Shown: in pieces, positions 1 to 13,378 of the stretch
Numbering within the stretch: the first letter of the stretch is position 1
Layout of the letters: the number at the start of each line of letters is the position of its first letter
NCBI RefSeq assembly: GCF_001949145.1
Contig: NW_019091379.1
Location: 694,532-758,531, forward strand
Direction: 5' to 3'
DNA: 64,000 nt
DNA from: Acanthaster planci
Taxonomy: Eukaryota; Echinodermata; Asteroidea; Valvatida; Acanthasteridae
Notes under the pieces: model-generated
Database searches by the model: none
Told to the model about the DNA's origin: nothing
The model's input: the letters and a program-made list of their open reading frames with translations, nothing else
Program-made: the position numbers and the translations under genes

Positions 1-133
1 GAGCCAGATCAGCACGAACGTCCCAGGATGCGTTGAGATATTCACTCAGCGGTACCCCAGCTTCAGCCACAACGATCATGCGGCCGCACTCGCCCAGATA
101 GGCCGGGAAGTACTTCTGGAGTTCAGGAACATA
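1..133 (-). CDS. DIPK2A: DIPK2-family gene, coding exon 3 (runs off the left edge)
   Basis: Read on the minus strand, an acceptor ending in CCATCAG (134-140) is followed by an open frame starting YVPELQKYFPAYLGECGRM and continuing through PLSEYLNASWDVRADLA to the window edge. This matches the part of vertebrate DIPK2A that reads KYLGACGRM...YFNAPW...DLAWQLMEIAEQL. The exon enters in phase 0, matching the end of exon 2. The catalytic-loop part of the kinase-like fold should lie beyond the left edge, so it cannot be judged here. The family assignment is firm; A versus B paralogue is less so. Confidence 0.87.
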
Positions 134-3100
134 CTGATGGAAAAACTGATCAGAAAGAATACACAATGAGTCAAATGAAACAAGGTTTAAGCACACTTTT
201 TCCCATATTGCCTTTTTGGCATAAACATTTGAAAGAGTGATCAAGGTCATCATTCTATAAACTTGGATATGAGTATCTGCAAATGTCTTTTTATTCCCAC
301 TGTTCAAAATGTTCATTGGGCCTGTAAGGCTGTATACTCCAAAGTATCTCTGTTGAATTCAGATTTATGATGTTGTGAAGTACAATGGATTTGTTTTCGG
401 CTTTAGATCAAACAAAAAATAGATGTGTTTCAAATTACCTGACCCAACCTAGAAAATCACACAGAACCGATATCTTTTTATTCGACAAACCAATAAAATA
501 AAAACTTATGATACCTTGCCCTGAGCCTTCTTTTGTGTACATCGTCCTGTACACTGTATTGTTTTAATTATTTTTTTTGCATGAGCTGGACGGCTCTTGT
601 ATGTTTGTATTGCAACAACCAGCTGCTTTACTACTCAATCATGGTGCTGATATGTAATATTGACGTGCACATGCACAGTATTAATCTGACTTAGTACGTG
701 TTACAAATATAAGCACCCCCCCAAACAAAATACAGACTATCATCCGACCCTAATTTTTTTGGCTATAAAATTTCGAGTAAAAATTTTTTTACCCAACCAA
801 CCACCCTAATTTATTTTTCACTGTAATAGGAAACACAACTAATCTTTTGTTTGGCCTTATGTAACTAAAGATAATTTCTGCTGGTTTCCCAGTGTTACAT
901 AGCATAACAGCTAGCTATACCCCCACTCTCCTGGATCTTTCTTTTTTTATTCTATTTCCAAAAAATTCAGTATCCATGAAGTCACTACATTATGTTGAAA
1001 TGCGCATTTTGGCATACCCTGCAACAGTCTGCTCCAGCTAGAACCCACCAACTACAACACAAAATTGAATAGCCAAACATCCCACACCAGGTAACCCTGC
1101 CTTCAGAACATTTTACTCTATCACATCAGCACACTATAGCCTGCCTTGAGGAGATTATGCAAGCCCATTCATCATTTCTGACACAATAACAGAATTAGGA
1201 AATGGTATTATGTCTATCTGCTGTTCCCTTTGGAAGGTCGGAAAGGTTAGATATGTACGTGAACTACCACGGGGCAGTCTTGATCCCACTATGAATGGAC
1301 CCAGATTTTTTATAAAGTAACAGTGCCTGGAAAGTGCAAGATTTCAACAGTAAACTAGAACTGTCCCCATCTCTTAATCATCCTAACCTCCTACATCCTC
1401 CCCAGCGCACCTTCTTTGCAACACTGCCAAGTTTATTGGCACATCGCATAATTTGTGGCTATTTCTTTACATGTGCATGTCATTGTCAAGCACCTAACTC
1501 AGAGCACCAACAGGAAACCTACCCATGATGAGTGAAATTTCAACAGACTGGAATGTAAGCTGTCTTTTGGAGGACAGGAAGCCAAGTATTTCTGGCTTCC
1601 TGGAAAGGGAAATCTTGATTATATTGTGACTCTCCCAATGTACAGAACATCACCATCTGTTCTGCAGCTCAGCAAGAAAACCCCAGGCTGAGGGGAATTA
1701 GTTCTCCATGTAGCCAGGGAACAGAGGAATGATCCGGGAGGGTCAACTTTGGGGCTTGGTACTCTAAAAAAATATTTCATGAGGCTACGACAGTAACATT
1801 AGTGAGTAGTTGATACTTGTACGAGACTGACATTTTTAAGTTAGTCACGACCACAAACTTCAATAATGAAGTGCTCTTTTGTAGACTGCAGCATTAATGT
1901 TTGTGGCAAGAGGCAATGGTGCGATAACCGTCATTTCCTCCTGACTAATTTTAAAAAAACAGCCGCAGACGAAAACACTTCCAAAGCTATTTTCAGCAAT
2001 ATTCAATCACTATCCATGTGTGACTTAATTTTGATCCAAATCAACCTCAAAGGCACACACTTCTTGATTTATTTTTATATTTCCATTTTGAGATGAAAAA
2101 AACCAATTAAAGTCCACTGTGGAATTGAGGAAGCAATGCACAAAGTGGAAAGTGCATCACATCACATCACAAATAACACGTCGTTATTTTCATTGTGACC
2201 CATCCTGACTAGCTGGAAATGACAAGCCCTATTATTTATGATGAGGGAAAGACACGGACGGACGGTAAAAGTCTATTGGTATTGCTAGTTATGCCTCACA
2301 AATGATTGACCAGGATTGTGCCAGTGCAGTTGCAGCTTCCGTATGCTGAACAACACCAGATCAGTGGTGTCAATCTAGATTGTCAGGACTTCACAATCAG
2401 ACACTAAATAAAATTAGATCATCCTCTCATTGAACTACCCATTCATTTCCCAAGTATGACTAACAATGATGACAGCTACTACTTTGTTGGGTCACATTCT
2501 TGTGTGGCCATTAACACACAGGCCTGTCAGCCCATATCATCCCTCCTCTCATGTAGGTCAGTTTGATCTCAAGTAAAAACCTGCTCATCAGATAAAACAT
2601 TTGCATAGCTGCTCTGTGCAAATGAATACGAATCTGGGCTGGTTCTCTCCAGAACACATTATTATTAGTGGCAAATGCTCCAGCTACAACTAGTTTGTTT
2701 CCTGAATGTGAATCTCACAGCAGAGCCCTGAACCTGATAAAACCAGCAGAACTGAAGTTGATGAAATGGGAAATGACTGAATTAACCCGTCTACACATTT
2801 CTCTTGCCCAAGTTTTTTTAAGGATAGTGTTGTGTGCAAGATCTTTAGGAAATGCTTAAAGAATAACACCTGCATCTCTTACGCCGGTTGCCAATTATCC
2901 CGTTACCTATATGGTTTCAGAACAGTCATTTATTATTTCAGCGTTACGAGTGTCCTGCTGTCATCACAGCTTTGCTGATAGACGCATCATCCTTTCTTCA
3001 AAGTGAGCTCATGAATGTCAGGTGTTCAATGAAGTGAAATACCATCTGCAGCTAAGAACATTAGTAATGACCCAGCATGTTCTCTAGCCATATGCTTCAC

Positions 3101-4332
3101 CTCAGAGTATACTAAAAAGAACTAACCAACCTTGACAGCCCAAAAAACAAGCTTTAGAGTTTGATTTTCTCTGGACAAACAAACCTTCACTTCTGGCATA
3201 AACAGGAATGGCTTTCAAACACCAGTGTAATCTGGAGGAATCCAGACAGGGTTAAAGCATGGTTTGGTTTAAGGAGTGATTTCCCTGACAACCTGTCCGT
3301 CAGCAGTTGATAAAGGATCAGAAATGTCAGATAGCAAGGCCGTCCACGAAAAACTCTCAGTAGACATACATTAACTCTGCAACTCCCAATGTTGAGAATG
3401 GGAATGCCCCAAAAACTCCTACTCCATTGACTTTTGATTAGCTCCTTTTATTTTGCCATATGTTTTCCTATTATTCCAGACTTCAAAGCCATTCACAGTA
3501 GCCTAGGGACATAATTTTATTGTTCCTCAGGGTGACTGTTCTTCCAAGGGTGCAGCTTGCGAAGGGTACATTAGTGGGTGAAGGGTAGGGTGGGGGTTAA
3601 TCCTTTGGAGGCAGTTTGTGAATCCCAGCCACCACAGGTAACCTAGGGCTGGAGTTTCCATTTCCAACATGTCTCCAGGGCTTCATTATTCACTCTATTA
3701 CCTGGAGCTGACCATAAATTAAGTCTGTCACCCTGCCTACTCCCAGGGGCATGATAACAGGATCAGTTTTCACCTGGTTAATGACCTCGAAATGACCTTA
3801 ATTGGGCTCTGGATCCATGCCTTGGTCTTGGGCCAATTAATGCTGTGAGTGATGTTTTTGTGGTCTGCATGATGGAAGTTACCCTTTCTGATGAGCCAAA
3901 TTTAAATATGCACACAACCAACATTTTTTCTCTCACATTCAAAACCCCCAGCCATATGACCTATCATTCATAAAGCCACAGTATTTTTTTTCATACACAT
4001 CACATGAAATAATTGATGAAGTGTGCATGCAATTCATTCATTTTAATTGGACAGTACATGTGAGTGTATGGCTTTCAGTGTCATAATGGACTGATAATAG
4101 GCCTACACTTCAGCAACAAATGCTTACATATATACCTCAATTTTGAATCATTTTTATATTTCCTGTACATTCTTAATCACTATGCTGTTTACTTTTTATT
4201 TGACTAATGCTACACAAAGCTCACATTAGTCTTATTCAAAGGCTGACCTATATCTGTCCTAATGTGGAAAAAGGCCCAAACTGACCTCAAACACGACTGA
4301 CCCACAAGGCCCACATCACAATTAATTAATAC
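134..4332 (-). other. DIPK2 intron 2
   Basis: A gene-free stretch between coding exons 3 and 2 of the minus-strand gene. It starts with GTATTAATT (reading down from 4332) and ends in CAG (134-136). It is AT-rich with scattered short open frames, none resembling a known protein. I see a small CATCA microsatellite near 2155-2170 and one TAGGCCTA palindrome at 4098-4105, and nothing else I can name. Confidence 0.75.
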
Positions 4333-4474
4333 CTTCAGCAGAAGCCCCTCCGGATTCAAAAGCAAGGAAGTCATGAGGGTGGCAATCTCCGGTGAGTAGT
4401 CCCTGGTCCACCTGTTGAGGCCATACAAGTCCTTCAGCTGTGCTAGGAACCGTTCACTGGCACACAGCACTAAG
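4333..4474 (-). CDS. DIPK2A: DIPK2-family gene, coding exon 2
   Basis: 142 bp, flanked on the minus strand by a polypyrimidine tract plus TAG (4475-4477) and by an AAG|GTATTA donor. The first base completes a glycine codon begun in exon 1; the last codon is complete. The product reads LVLCASERFLAQLKDLYGL, then RDYSPEIATLMTSLLLNPEG. It aligns with the vertebrate DIPK2A segment LVHCPSQRLLDRLVRRY...LLLTLAFNPEPLVLQ. The conserved cysteine and the Leu-Asn-Pro-Glu turn are kept. Phase and homology agree on both borders. Confidence 0.9.
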
Positions 4475-4901
4475 CTAGAAAAAAAGAAAAGCAGAAAATC
4501 CAAATCATAAATTTACAATGATTTATCCCCCCATGACAGGAAGTAAAATTTCATATGAGCTCCAGGCAGCTAACTCTTGAAATGGCAAAGAATTCCACCT
4601 TTGAATGTTTCTCGGTCTCTATGACAACTCATTCAAATTTATGACTGTCCTTTAAGTCTAACATTACATTCCAACCATGTAGTTTCCCCAGTTCCGCTCT
4701 ATATGCCTCGGGAGGATCCTAAACCAGAATGCTACATCCTGAAGCCCTCTAACTCTGAGAATTCTAAACATGATCTTGGGGGACAACCTCTTGGTAACTG
4801 GGTTGAAATATTTTGGTCGCTGTTCACTTCTGGGAGAAAAACATGACTGTTCTTATCTCCTGCAACTCTCTGAAAGTGTTTAATATTGTTTTTAAAACCA
4901 A

Positions 4902-5128
4902 NNNNNNNNNNNNNNNNNNNNNNNNNNNNNNNNNNNNNNNNNNNNNNNNNNNNNNNNNNNNNNNNNNNNNNNNNNNNNNNNNNNNNNNNNNNNNNNNNNN
5001 NNNNNNNNNNNNNNNNNNNNNNNNNNNNNNNNNNNNNNNNNNNNNNNNNNNNNNNNNNNNNNNNNNNNNNNNNNNNNNNNNNNNNNNNNNNNNNNNNNNN
5101 NNNNNNNNNNNNNNNNNNNNNNNNNNNN
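4902..5128. other. assembly gap (227 N)
   Basis: A run of N within DIPK2 intron 1. A G/C homopolymer-rich stretch follows (cccccc near 5162, ggggggg near 5210), which may have hindered sequencing. Confidence 0.99.
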
Positions 5129-8100
5129 AGGGGCTTTCCTTCCAGACATAATGTTGATAATCCCCCCCAAGATGCGTATAATCAAACTATGCATTTATGA
5201 AAAAGCTTTTGGGGGGGCATATTTACGTATGTGCACTACTTTGAGTCAGCTTTGAGTCATCTTTGGCAAGGTTTATGCAAGCTTGTCCAAAAGGAATAAA
5301 GGAAAAACACAAATCAAACTCTTTTTAGGGTTTTAAGAATGTGCCAGAATCTAGACGAATTGTTTACAGAGTAACAAGAACATCACCAGTAAACAAAAAC
5401 TCAGGATTCTTTTTTGGAGGGGATATTTCTTCTAAAGTCTACATAAGAGTAAACTGGCAAAAACATTTCTACAGTCTCCACTTGGGATTAGGGCCATTCA
5501 ATCCAATTTGACGGACAGTGCTGAGGTTATTTTAGCTCAATTTTTTTTTATTTTTCTTTTCTAATTTACCCCCACTCAACTACTTCAGTAAAAGAGTGTA
5601 GTGCAGGGTTTTGATTAATGACTAAATTCTATGTCATACTGTCAACCTCCACAGAGTACAATATAAATTTTAGAACGAGCACTTTACAATTCACTAACGA
5701 CCACATGGATCTGATTGAGGAACTGACACCTTCAAATACATATTTTTTGGAATCAATTATGTAAAATGCATACAGTGCATGAAGGCCACAAAACAACAGA
5801 GAGTTTCGTTGCTGACTATAAACAAAATAAACTTCTACTGGCATCTCCTTTACACTACGTTTTCACATTTTTCATCTTTAGGGCATCCTGTAGCAACACA
5901 CACATTTATTTTGTACAGTGGTGACACTTGCATTGTATGGCTTGAGAATGCTCTTGATCCAGGCACCACTTCAATATTAGCAGTCTGTGTGAGACTGCTG
6001 ACCTTCAAATACTTTTTTGCCACACAATGGAAACAAAGATTTGTTCATAATCCATAACACAAAAGACCTGGCAAGTGATTTACAAGTAGGTTACTTGATT
6101 ATTTCCATGCCAAACTGCATGTTGTCAACTAATAGGACAATGGCGAACTGTTACAGATCTGTCCTCTTTATCACATACGAGTGTGTTGCACTTTTTAAGC
6201 AAAAAAAAAAATCGCTGAAGCCTTCAATGGTGAAAGATTGAGTTCACTCCCGCTTCAAATATTTTCCACAAAGTTATGAATGCTTTTTAGTAAAAGAGTG
6301 AAATACTGACCCTCAAATTTGTACTTTTGAGGCGAGCCTGAAACTGATGGAAAAACTGGTCATAGCCAAGCACAGAGTCATCTCAAATATGGACAATTAT
6401 TTTGTACCACTAACTACACTATGCAAATCCCAACCAACCTTTCATCTAGACAGATCATAAACTTCTGCCTTTGTATCTCTCATCTGGAACGCAACAATAT
6501 CTGACAAAGGACCCTATACTGTTGTTAGTTTAGGCAACACAATGGTTCATTTAAAGGATTCTCTAAGAGGCTTTCAACGACATGTATATTTGTATCATGA
6601 TTTTACTTACCATTCACATCACACAAAGGCCTCGATTCCCTACAGGCTATGCAACAAAGCCCACCAGTGTTCAAGTAAAATGCTTACCAGACCCAAAGAT
6701 TACCATGGCGACCAGTGGCAACCATTGTAAGGGCCAAGTACACCTTTCAAGGTTGTGAAAACCGATACACTGTGCCTACACCTGTGCTAATAATTTTAAT
6801 ACTGTCTCCAGAACATAATAAACGTGATGTATGTAGACTGCATTGAGAGGACGCAATCCTGGCGACCCGCCACCGTGCTCTCCTTGGTGTGTGTTTATGT
6901 GTGCATGAAACTGCAGTCTACCCTGTTACCAAAACATGGCAGTTTCAATATACATGTATTGTTCATGTTCACTTTGTGGAAAAAATAATGTCCGTATCAA
7001 GCAGTTAGAAAAAAGTGGAACTGAACAATTGGTGTTTCTGAAAATACATGTACTCCATCCTTTTCATGGCTGTGAATGTCCCACATTATGCTCCTGCTTT
7101 GTACATACACCAGTCCACAAAATGCATTACAGCAGGATATATAGGAAAGCCATACAGTCCAGTGCAAAGGTAACATTAGTCAACCGTGCTTTTGAAATGA
7201 GGTTGATCTAGAAATCTGTCTTTAATGCAGAGTTTCAATGCAAACATAGTGCTGGTTCCTTTTTTCAATTACAGGTTCCTGAATCTAATGTATTAGCTGA
7301 AAAAAAACAACTGGCCAGACCCAATTGAGGTACATGTATATGACATCTGAGGTAAATGTTGCAGTCAGCAAAATGGAAAGTCAAAGCAACAGAAACCAAC
7401 CAACAGGGCACTGCCCTCTAGGTGATAGCCTCTGTGCAGAGACGACGAAAACAAGACAATGCTTTAATCATTTAACCCCCACCAAAAAGAAGGCCTTCCC
7501 TTTCAGACTGTAACCTTTTAAGTAATTTCCAAAGGTGTATGGAGGGCACAACTGACACCATGGTGTTTGTTATTTCTGGTAGCTCCTCTGGACACAGGAT
7601 GACAGCTCCTTTCCCCTCTGCTTGTACCCCCTCTGCCAGAATCTCTCTCTCTTCCTCCTGCATCTCATTGTTGTGACACCCAAGTGTCTGTCAAATCCAC
7701 TCAGTGGTTTCCTATTCCCCACTGGGCCGCTTACTTCAAATCGCTTGTCAGTTACCTTTTTGGCAGTCAAGCTTACTGGAGGTAAAGTGATGGATTACAG
7801 GCAAGCATGGGGAATATTCTTTGTTCAGCTCTCCTCAACTATGCCCAAGTCAAAAAACAAGCCCCAATCTGTTGTTTAGTCTGGATTCCTGTTCAGTGGT
7901 CTCATTGATTTCCTTTAAGCCATGGCCCTGCCTGTTTACAAAATAGCCATTTGGTTTTGGCTAAAACCTATTATTGCCCACGGCTCAGGCACTGGTGGTC
8001 AGACCACAGAAGACCTACCTGGTCAGCTTCAGTGAACGAAAATACCAAATGCAGAATGTGCACCAACCTTTCACAAAAGTTTGTAATTAGGTAGAAGGAT

Positions 8101-9384
8101 AGCGTTTCACAACAACGTTGAAAAAAGAAATCAAATTATCTGCCAAGAATAGTATCACAAAGAAACAGGGCACCAATGTTATTCAATACCATTTCTAACC
8201 TCCTAGTCAAACTCAATTGATGGACAACCAACATCTACTGTACGATTGTCAAGGGATTTCACAAATTTTGATAGCATGCAGTGGTGCTTCAAAACAGTGA
8301 TACATACATGTATATTGTGCTGTGGTCTTTCAATAAAAGGGCCATCATGTATGCTGTGTAGAGCAAGTTCGGTCCACAACATCATACAAGCAAAGTATCT
8401 TCGCTTCATTAGATACAAGGAGACCTACCAGTAAAAGGGTCCCCACCATATCGCTTGTAAAAAGGGATTTCTCTACCACGCTTTGTCTGGAAGAGTTTCC
8501 CTTGTGTTTGGGGTGCAGTTACTGCATGTGAAATGAAGTGAAAACTAGACGACAGGTGACAGTGCCAATCAAAGTGTCAATCAGGGTTCAGGACACATAA
8601 AAATCCTGGTCAAACCATGATTTAGGTGTTTTCAGACAGTAAAAAGTAAATCAATAAAACGTGTCACAAGTGAATGCCAGCTGCATGATCTTATCTGTTT
8701 GATTGCCTTGGCTCTTACAGAAGTGGTGATGATAAACACTCATCCCTCAGACATTTGCCTAGGGGCGTACATGCTAGCTTTTTTCTGCGCTTGAAACCAG
8801 CATTCAATGGAAAACAAACTAAACTTTGTGGCACATTGCTGACAATTGTTCCCATGAGTCTTTCAAAATTCCAAAGGCCACAAAAGAAAAACATGCGTTG
8901 ACCCATTTTTTTCTCCAAATTTCAATTCGAGTTTCTTCAGGCAACCATGGTGCAACAGCCAAAAGTTACTAGACAAAGGAAGCACTAGCTGTCACAACAC
9001 TGCTTTATATTCATTTTTGGGAGGACAAAAACCCGATCTGTGAAAATTACAGGAACATAAGAGGCATGTCAGCATATCCTGTTGGAAGAAAACATCCAAC
9101 CATAAAACCAAGTTTAACTGCCTTGCAGAGGAAGTGTGGTTATTACATCAAGGATGCTGTGCCTATATTTTACACTAAACAAGCTGGTTTATCCTTTGCA
9201 GCAAAATACTACCATACTTTCAAAGGTCAGAGTGATGTCCAGTTCTCCGTATTCGGTACATTTACCTAAAGAGGGGAAAAGGTTATACATGTATTTGTAT
9301 GTACAAGTACCATGTACCATGTAACTGTGTTGTGTTTTTACAAGGACTGGTTGGGAAATGACCCTGAAGAGGCCAGATTGTCAA

Positions 9385-9594
9385 TGGCTTTATCTGTTAG
9401 TTGGGCAAAGAATAACACAATATTCAACTTCATGTCAGATGCTGATCTTGGACAAGTGACCCAAATGCCACATACCAAAGGTAAACAGTGGCTTTATCTG
9501 TTAGTTGGGCAAAGAATAACACAATATTCAACTTCATGTCAGATGCTGATCTTGGACAAGTGACCCAAATGCCACATACCAAAGGTAAACAGTG
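9385..9594. repeat. perfect two-copy tandem duplication, 104-bp unit
   Basis: The segment starting TGGCTTTATCTGTTAG (9385) is repeated base for base from 9489, so each base recurs 104 positions later up to 9594. No mismatch is visible between the copies. It lies inside DIPK2 intron 1, about 220 bp from the end of coding exon 1. It is either a very recent duplication or two alleles placed side by side by the assembler. Confidence 0.95.
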
Positions 9595-9813
9595 ATTTTG
9601 GAGACATGAAACAAGAAGATGGAGAAACTTGAGGTGGGTTTATTGGCCTTGAAAGAAAACCAAATTGTTCAGGTTAATAAATGCTCCTTCCATAAGTTTT
9701 TGACATGTTATTTCAGGTTTGCTTCCTTTGGATAATTATCTCCCTACAGACACAAGAACTGCATTTCAGCATTGATAAAACTAGTGCAAAATTGAACAAA
9801 AGTCAATACTGAC

Positions 9814-10547
9814 CCCAGAGAAGAAGCAGTCGTCTGTGCCACTTTGTACGCATCCTTGCGAATGTACTCCACTTCCAATGCCATCCTGCTTGACAAATGT
9901 GAGTGCAGAATGTCCCAACTCACATCGCAAGACTGATTGGGCCGGATGCGCCGGCTACTGTTCTGGCAGACAAAATGGTCCAAACGCTTGAACTCGCTCG
10001 GGTTGGCCAAGTGCTTTCCGACGACCTGCTGCCCCTCCATGCGGCCAAAGAAAACCCCCTTGCTCTGGGCATGCCCAGGCGTTTCCATGTCCAGAGTGAT
10101 ATTCCCTGCATAAAACTTATCACAAAGGGTGGTGCCATAGCAACCCGGGCATTTTTCCTCCTGAAGAACGGCAGGAGAAACTTTAGAGAAGTGCCTGAAA
10201 GCTTGTGAGCTGATCCTTGATGCCATTTCCAGCGACTGTTCTTTACCTCCCGCCTTTTCCTCGACCCCATCACCTTTTGAGGCTTGACGGGCATACTGTT
10301 GCACTCCTACTCCAAAGTCCTTAGCTGAGAAGTCCTTGGAAGCAACACTCTCACCCCTGGTCTGGCTCTCTTTCCACATTCCAAAATTCCATGGATCTTG
10401 AGAAGTCGGCAGGGCTAGGTTCTGGAAATCTTTTGCTGTCCGCTCAAAGGATCCAAGACCAAGGTTGAAGAACTGCACACAAACCAGTGAGCAGAGAAGA
10501 AGTCCAAGGAGGAGACTCATTCTCCTCCGAACACGGAATGGGAGCAT
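9814..10547 (-). CDS. DIPK2A: DIPK2-family secretory-pathway divergent kinase, coding exon 1
   Basis: 734 bp encode the first 245 residues; the last codon is split two plus one with exon 2. Residues 4-9 are basic and residues 11-30 are strongly hydrophobic, so this looks like a signal anchor or signal peptide. A Lys/Ser/Glu-rich stem of about 100 residues follows. The family then becomes recognisable at residue 132 with KCPGCYGTTLCDKF, which matches KCPACFGTSWCRRF of vertebrate DIPK2A. VVGKHL (K178) corresponds to the presumed nucleotide-binding lysine of VVLKRL. Sequons occur at N149, N196 and N204. The start is supported by an in-frame TGA five codons upstream. Family members (DIPK2A, also called C3orf58, DIA1 or HASF; DIPK2B) are atypical kinase-fold proteins of the Golgi and secretory route, with poorly known substrates. 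The long stem is absent from the human protein as I know it. Confidence 0.9.
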
Positions 10548-10620
10548 CTTGCTTGAGGTTCAATCCACAGCAAGCAAAGTCATTGGCCAGGAAATAAAGA
10601 TGGTTCTTCAGGAAATAGCC
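10548..10620 (-). other. DIPK2 5' UTR part of coding exon 1, with splice acceptor
   Basis: Reading the minus strand, CCTGTTTATTTTTTAACAG (10621-10639) is an excellent acceptor. It would leave a 73-base leader before the ATG at 10545-10547. The leader contains an in-frame TGA and no other ATG in the same frame. This suggests that the transcript starts in a separate non-coding exon further right. Confidence 0.5.
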
Positions 10621-13378
10621 CTGTTAAAAAATAAACAGGAAGTTACTTTTTAAACATTATTTTTGAAAGCAGTAGAAAAGCACCTCGAATGTTTGATGTC
10701 CCAAATACTTCTTTGAGGCATGGTTATATTAACTGAAAATTAAACAAGTCAGAGATCTATGAGGGCTGTAACAATGCAATGAATCAGAAATCATATCTCA
10801 CATCAAAAGGGCACTTTCAATCTGCAAAGGAGAAAAATCTGTTGTCCTCAATGGTTTTCACCAACCAAAGTGCGATGTCTTGTGAATTTTATTATGTCCA
10901 TCAGCATTTGGGCATTGGGCAAGACAGACAAAAACTCAGACGGCTCATTTGGGTTTCTTACTGAGTGTTGCAGAAAAGGAAATGACTAAAACGGTAAGGA
11001 ATTCCACGTCTGGGTTGTTTTCCCAGACAATAGAGGGAACATTAGTAGATTTCCCGGGGGGGAAGGGGGAGAAAGTAGACAAAGCTACATATGGAAACAT
11101 GTATACTACTTAGTATTCAATGTGGCCAAACCCTTTTAATAAACACACTTTTCAAACGCACAACATACATTGTATGAAGCGTGTGTAAACATGTTCCCCA
11201 TTTCGAAGCAGCATGTGGGGCCTTTGATAAGAGCATAACCTAGCCCTAACCCCCAGGGTGTATGTAAAATCTTAGTGAAATTGGAGGAATTGGGACTGTT
11301 AGGGCTATCAAGGCCCCTGGCTATAACTGTATGAACACTCATAGGACACAACAATTACTGACTGAATGTATTTTATGAAAGGAAATTCGTGGAAGGAAAA
11401 GACATTAGTAGTGGCCAGTTTGTGCTGATTTGTTTACAATATACCTGCTGATGCCATCCATGGGAGTCGACATTATGCATGCAACATATATTTTACATGT
11501 ATTAAATGGCTCAGTGATGGTCCAAAATATAATTGCAAACTTTTGCATGCACAGGGCTCCATCAGGAAAAAGCTACAGCAGAAGAATTCTCACAAGGAGT
11601 GTCTGAAAGAAAAAAATTGTCAAGGGCAGTAGACCTCCCCCCCCCCAAAAAAAATAAAAAGATTGTTTCAAAATAAATATTTAGATACCAGACAGACTTT
11701 CCAGGACACTTTGCAGTTTCCATGCAGTTCTGATATCTTCCCCCTCTGGGCATAAAGCCACCATTGACCATCACTTAGAAGCACATGCTGGCCATTTTTG
11801 CATTATGACACTGATAAACTGCAGTTGCACTGAGTGGAAATGTTTATAGAAGTGATATGACGCTGTGATAAGTTTGTTGAGACAACTGCACACATGGAAA
11901 TACATGGCAGAGTCCAACCCATCAATTCAGTGTACACTTTTAACACAACGAGAACAGATTTTCCGACAGCATTTAAGGGCCATTCACCAAGTATGCTGTG
12001 CCTTGCATGAAATAAAGGAGACTAACGACTTCAAATGGCCATAAGCCAGCAGACAGTACTACACACAAAGTCAATGTAACACAGAGAGGCTATAACAAAC
12101 CACTTCATCTGCATCGTAGTACCCCAACTGCTCAACCCTGATTTGAAATTATGGCATCTGAAAATATCAGTGAGCCCTTGAAGAGCTTCATGCTGCGATC
12201 CTTGCAGTGGAGTCTATGGAAGGTGTGACAGATTAGTATGTTTTAGCAATTAACACACTGAAATATTAAGTGGTTAAGAAAAAAACAAGGAAAGGGTACA
12301 TTAACTCGTGAGAGTGAATGAGGAAGATTTTATTTTCACGACAGGCTGACACATGGATTTCAGTATTAGGATATATCTTGCAACATGGCTACAGTACATC
12401 AAACAACAAACAGATGCTGTAAGTCCAAATTCTACAAAATTACAAGGCCACTAAAAACAACAAGGCAAAGAAGTGTTTTCATTTCTGATTATCCTATTTA
12501 ATGGCTGGGTTATCTTGCCATTTGTTGATTTTTAACCTCTGCTACTTTGGTGCAATAAAGTAGGTCAATTATACCATTACACTTAGAGGTGGGTACAATC
12601 TCTGGCAAATGGAGGTGTTGGCAAAATGGAAATTTTCTTCAAAAATAACTCTCCTACTTTTCACCCATAAAAGAATCTGGCAGGAGTTCCATGAACAAAC
12701 ATCACTAATTTTTCCTTGCAGTGGTAAATCATCCATCAGAAAGAGATACCGTACTAAATAAACACTCAATTTAGCGGGAAAAATATTCAAGCATTTACTT
12801 GGAAAATACAACTTTTCACACCAGTTTGACAGAGTTTGTGCACAGGGTGGCAAGTGATGTTCATGTATGGAACTCTTTCCAAAGAATCGTCAATCCCACC
12901 CCCACCGGAGTAGACCATTTGGATACAATATGGCAGTGTTGCTTGGGCTGGTCCTCCGAAAAGACGCCATTTGCCGACTGATGCATAGGCCTAGACCACT
13001 TTGTCATTCAAAAGGTATTAAAAGTCACAAGGTCAGTTCTATAAAGAGCACGTGATTGGCAGAGTTATATTACTAACTGTGTAATATCTTGGAAGAATTT
13101 TACTAAATATACATGGAGTGAATACGGCAAATGACCACGTGACGTAGTAACAGGAAATGATATTCATAGATGGCATTGGCAATGTACATTTGTAGCGCCC
13201 AAAAGAGGGGGCATACCCCCACATCCCTCGGTATGACCAACAACCAAATCTGTACCATTGTTTCATATTAGAGATGCAAGCTTTTTGAAGTAGGCTACTT
13301 TTCCGGTGCGGTCTGCGTCCTGTTTATCATGTTCCTTCTTCGCTTAGTGCATGCGGCAGACGTACATATTCCACTCAC
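10621..13378 (-). other. probable DIPK2 5'-UTR intron
   Basis: If the acceptor at 10621 and the donor at 13378 are paired, this 2.76-kb stretch is an intron. No coding sequence is recognised on either strand. Contents are G and C homopolymers near 11056 and 11637 and otherwise unremarkable AT-rich DNA. Confidence 0.35.

Larger units (their letters stand above)
4475..9813 (-). other. DIPK2 intron 1 (between coding exons 1 and 2)
   Basis: A 5.3-kb intron on the minus strand. It contains the assembly gap at 4902-5128 and, near its 5' end, a perfect 104-bp tandem duplication at 9385-9594. No coding region is recognisable; the short open frames on both strands lack homology or splice context. The donor is GTCAGTATT reading down from 9813, a non-preferred but functional-looking GT site whose phase fits exon 2. 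Confidence 0.75.
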
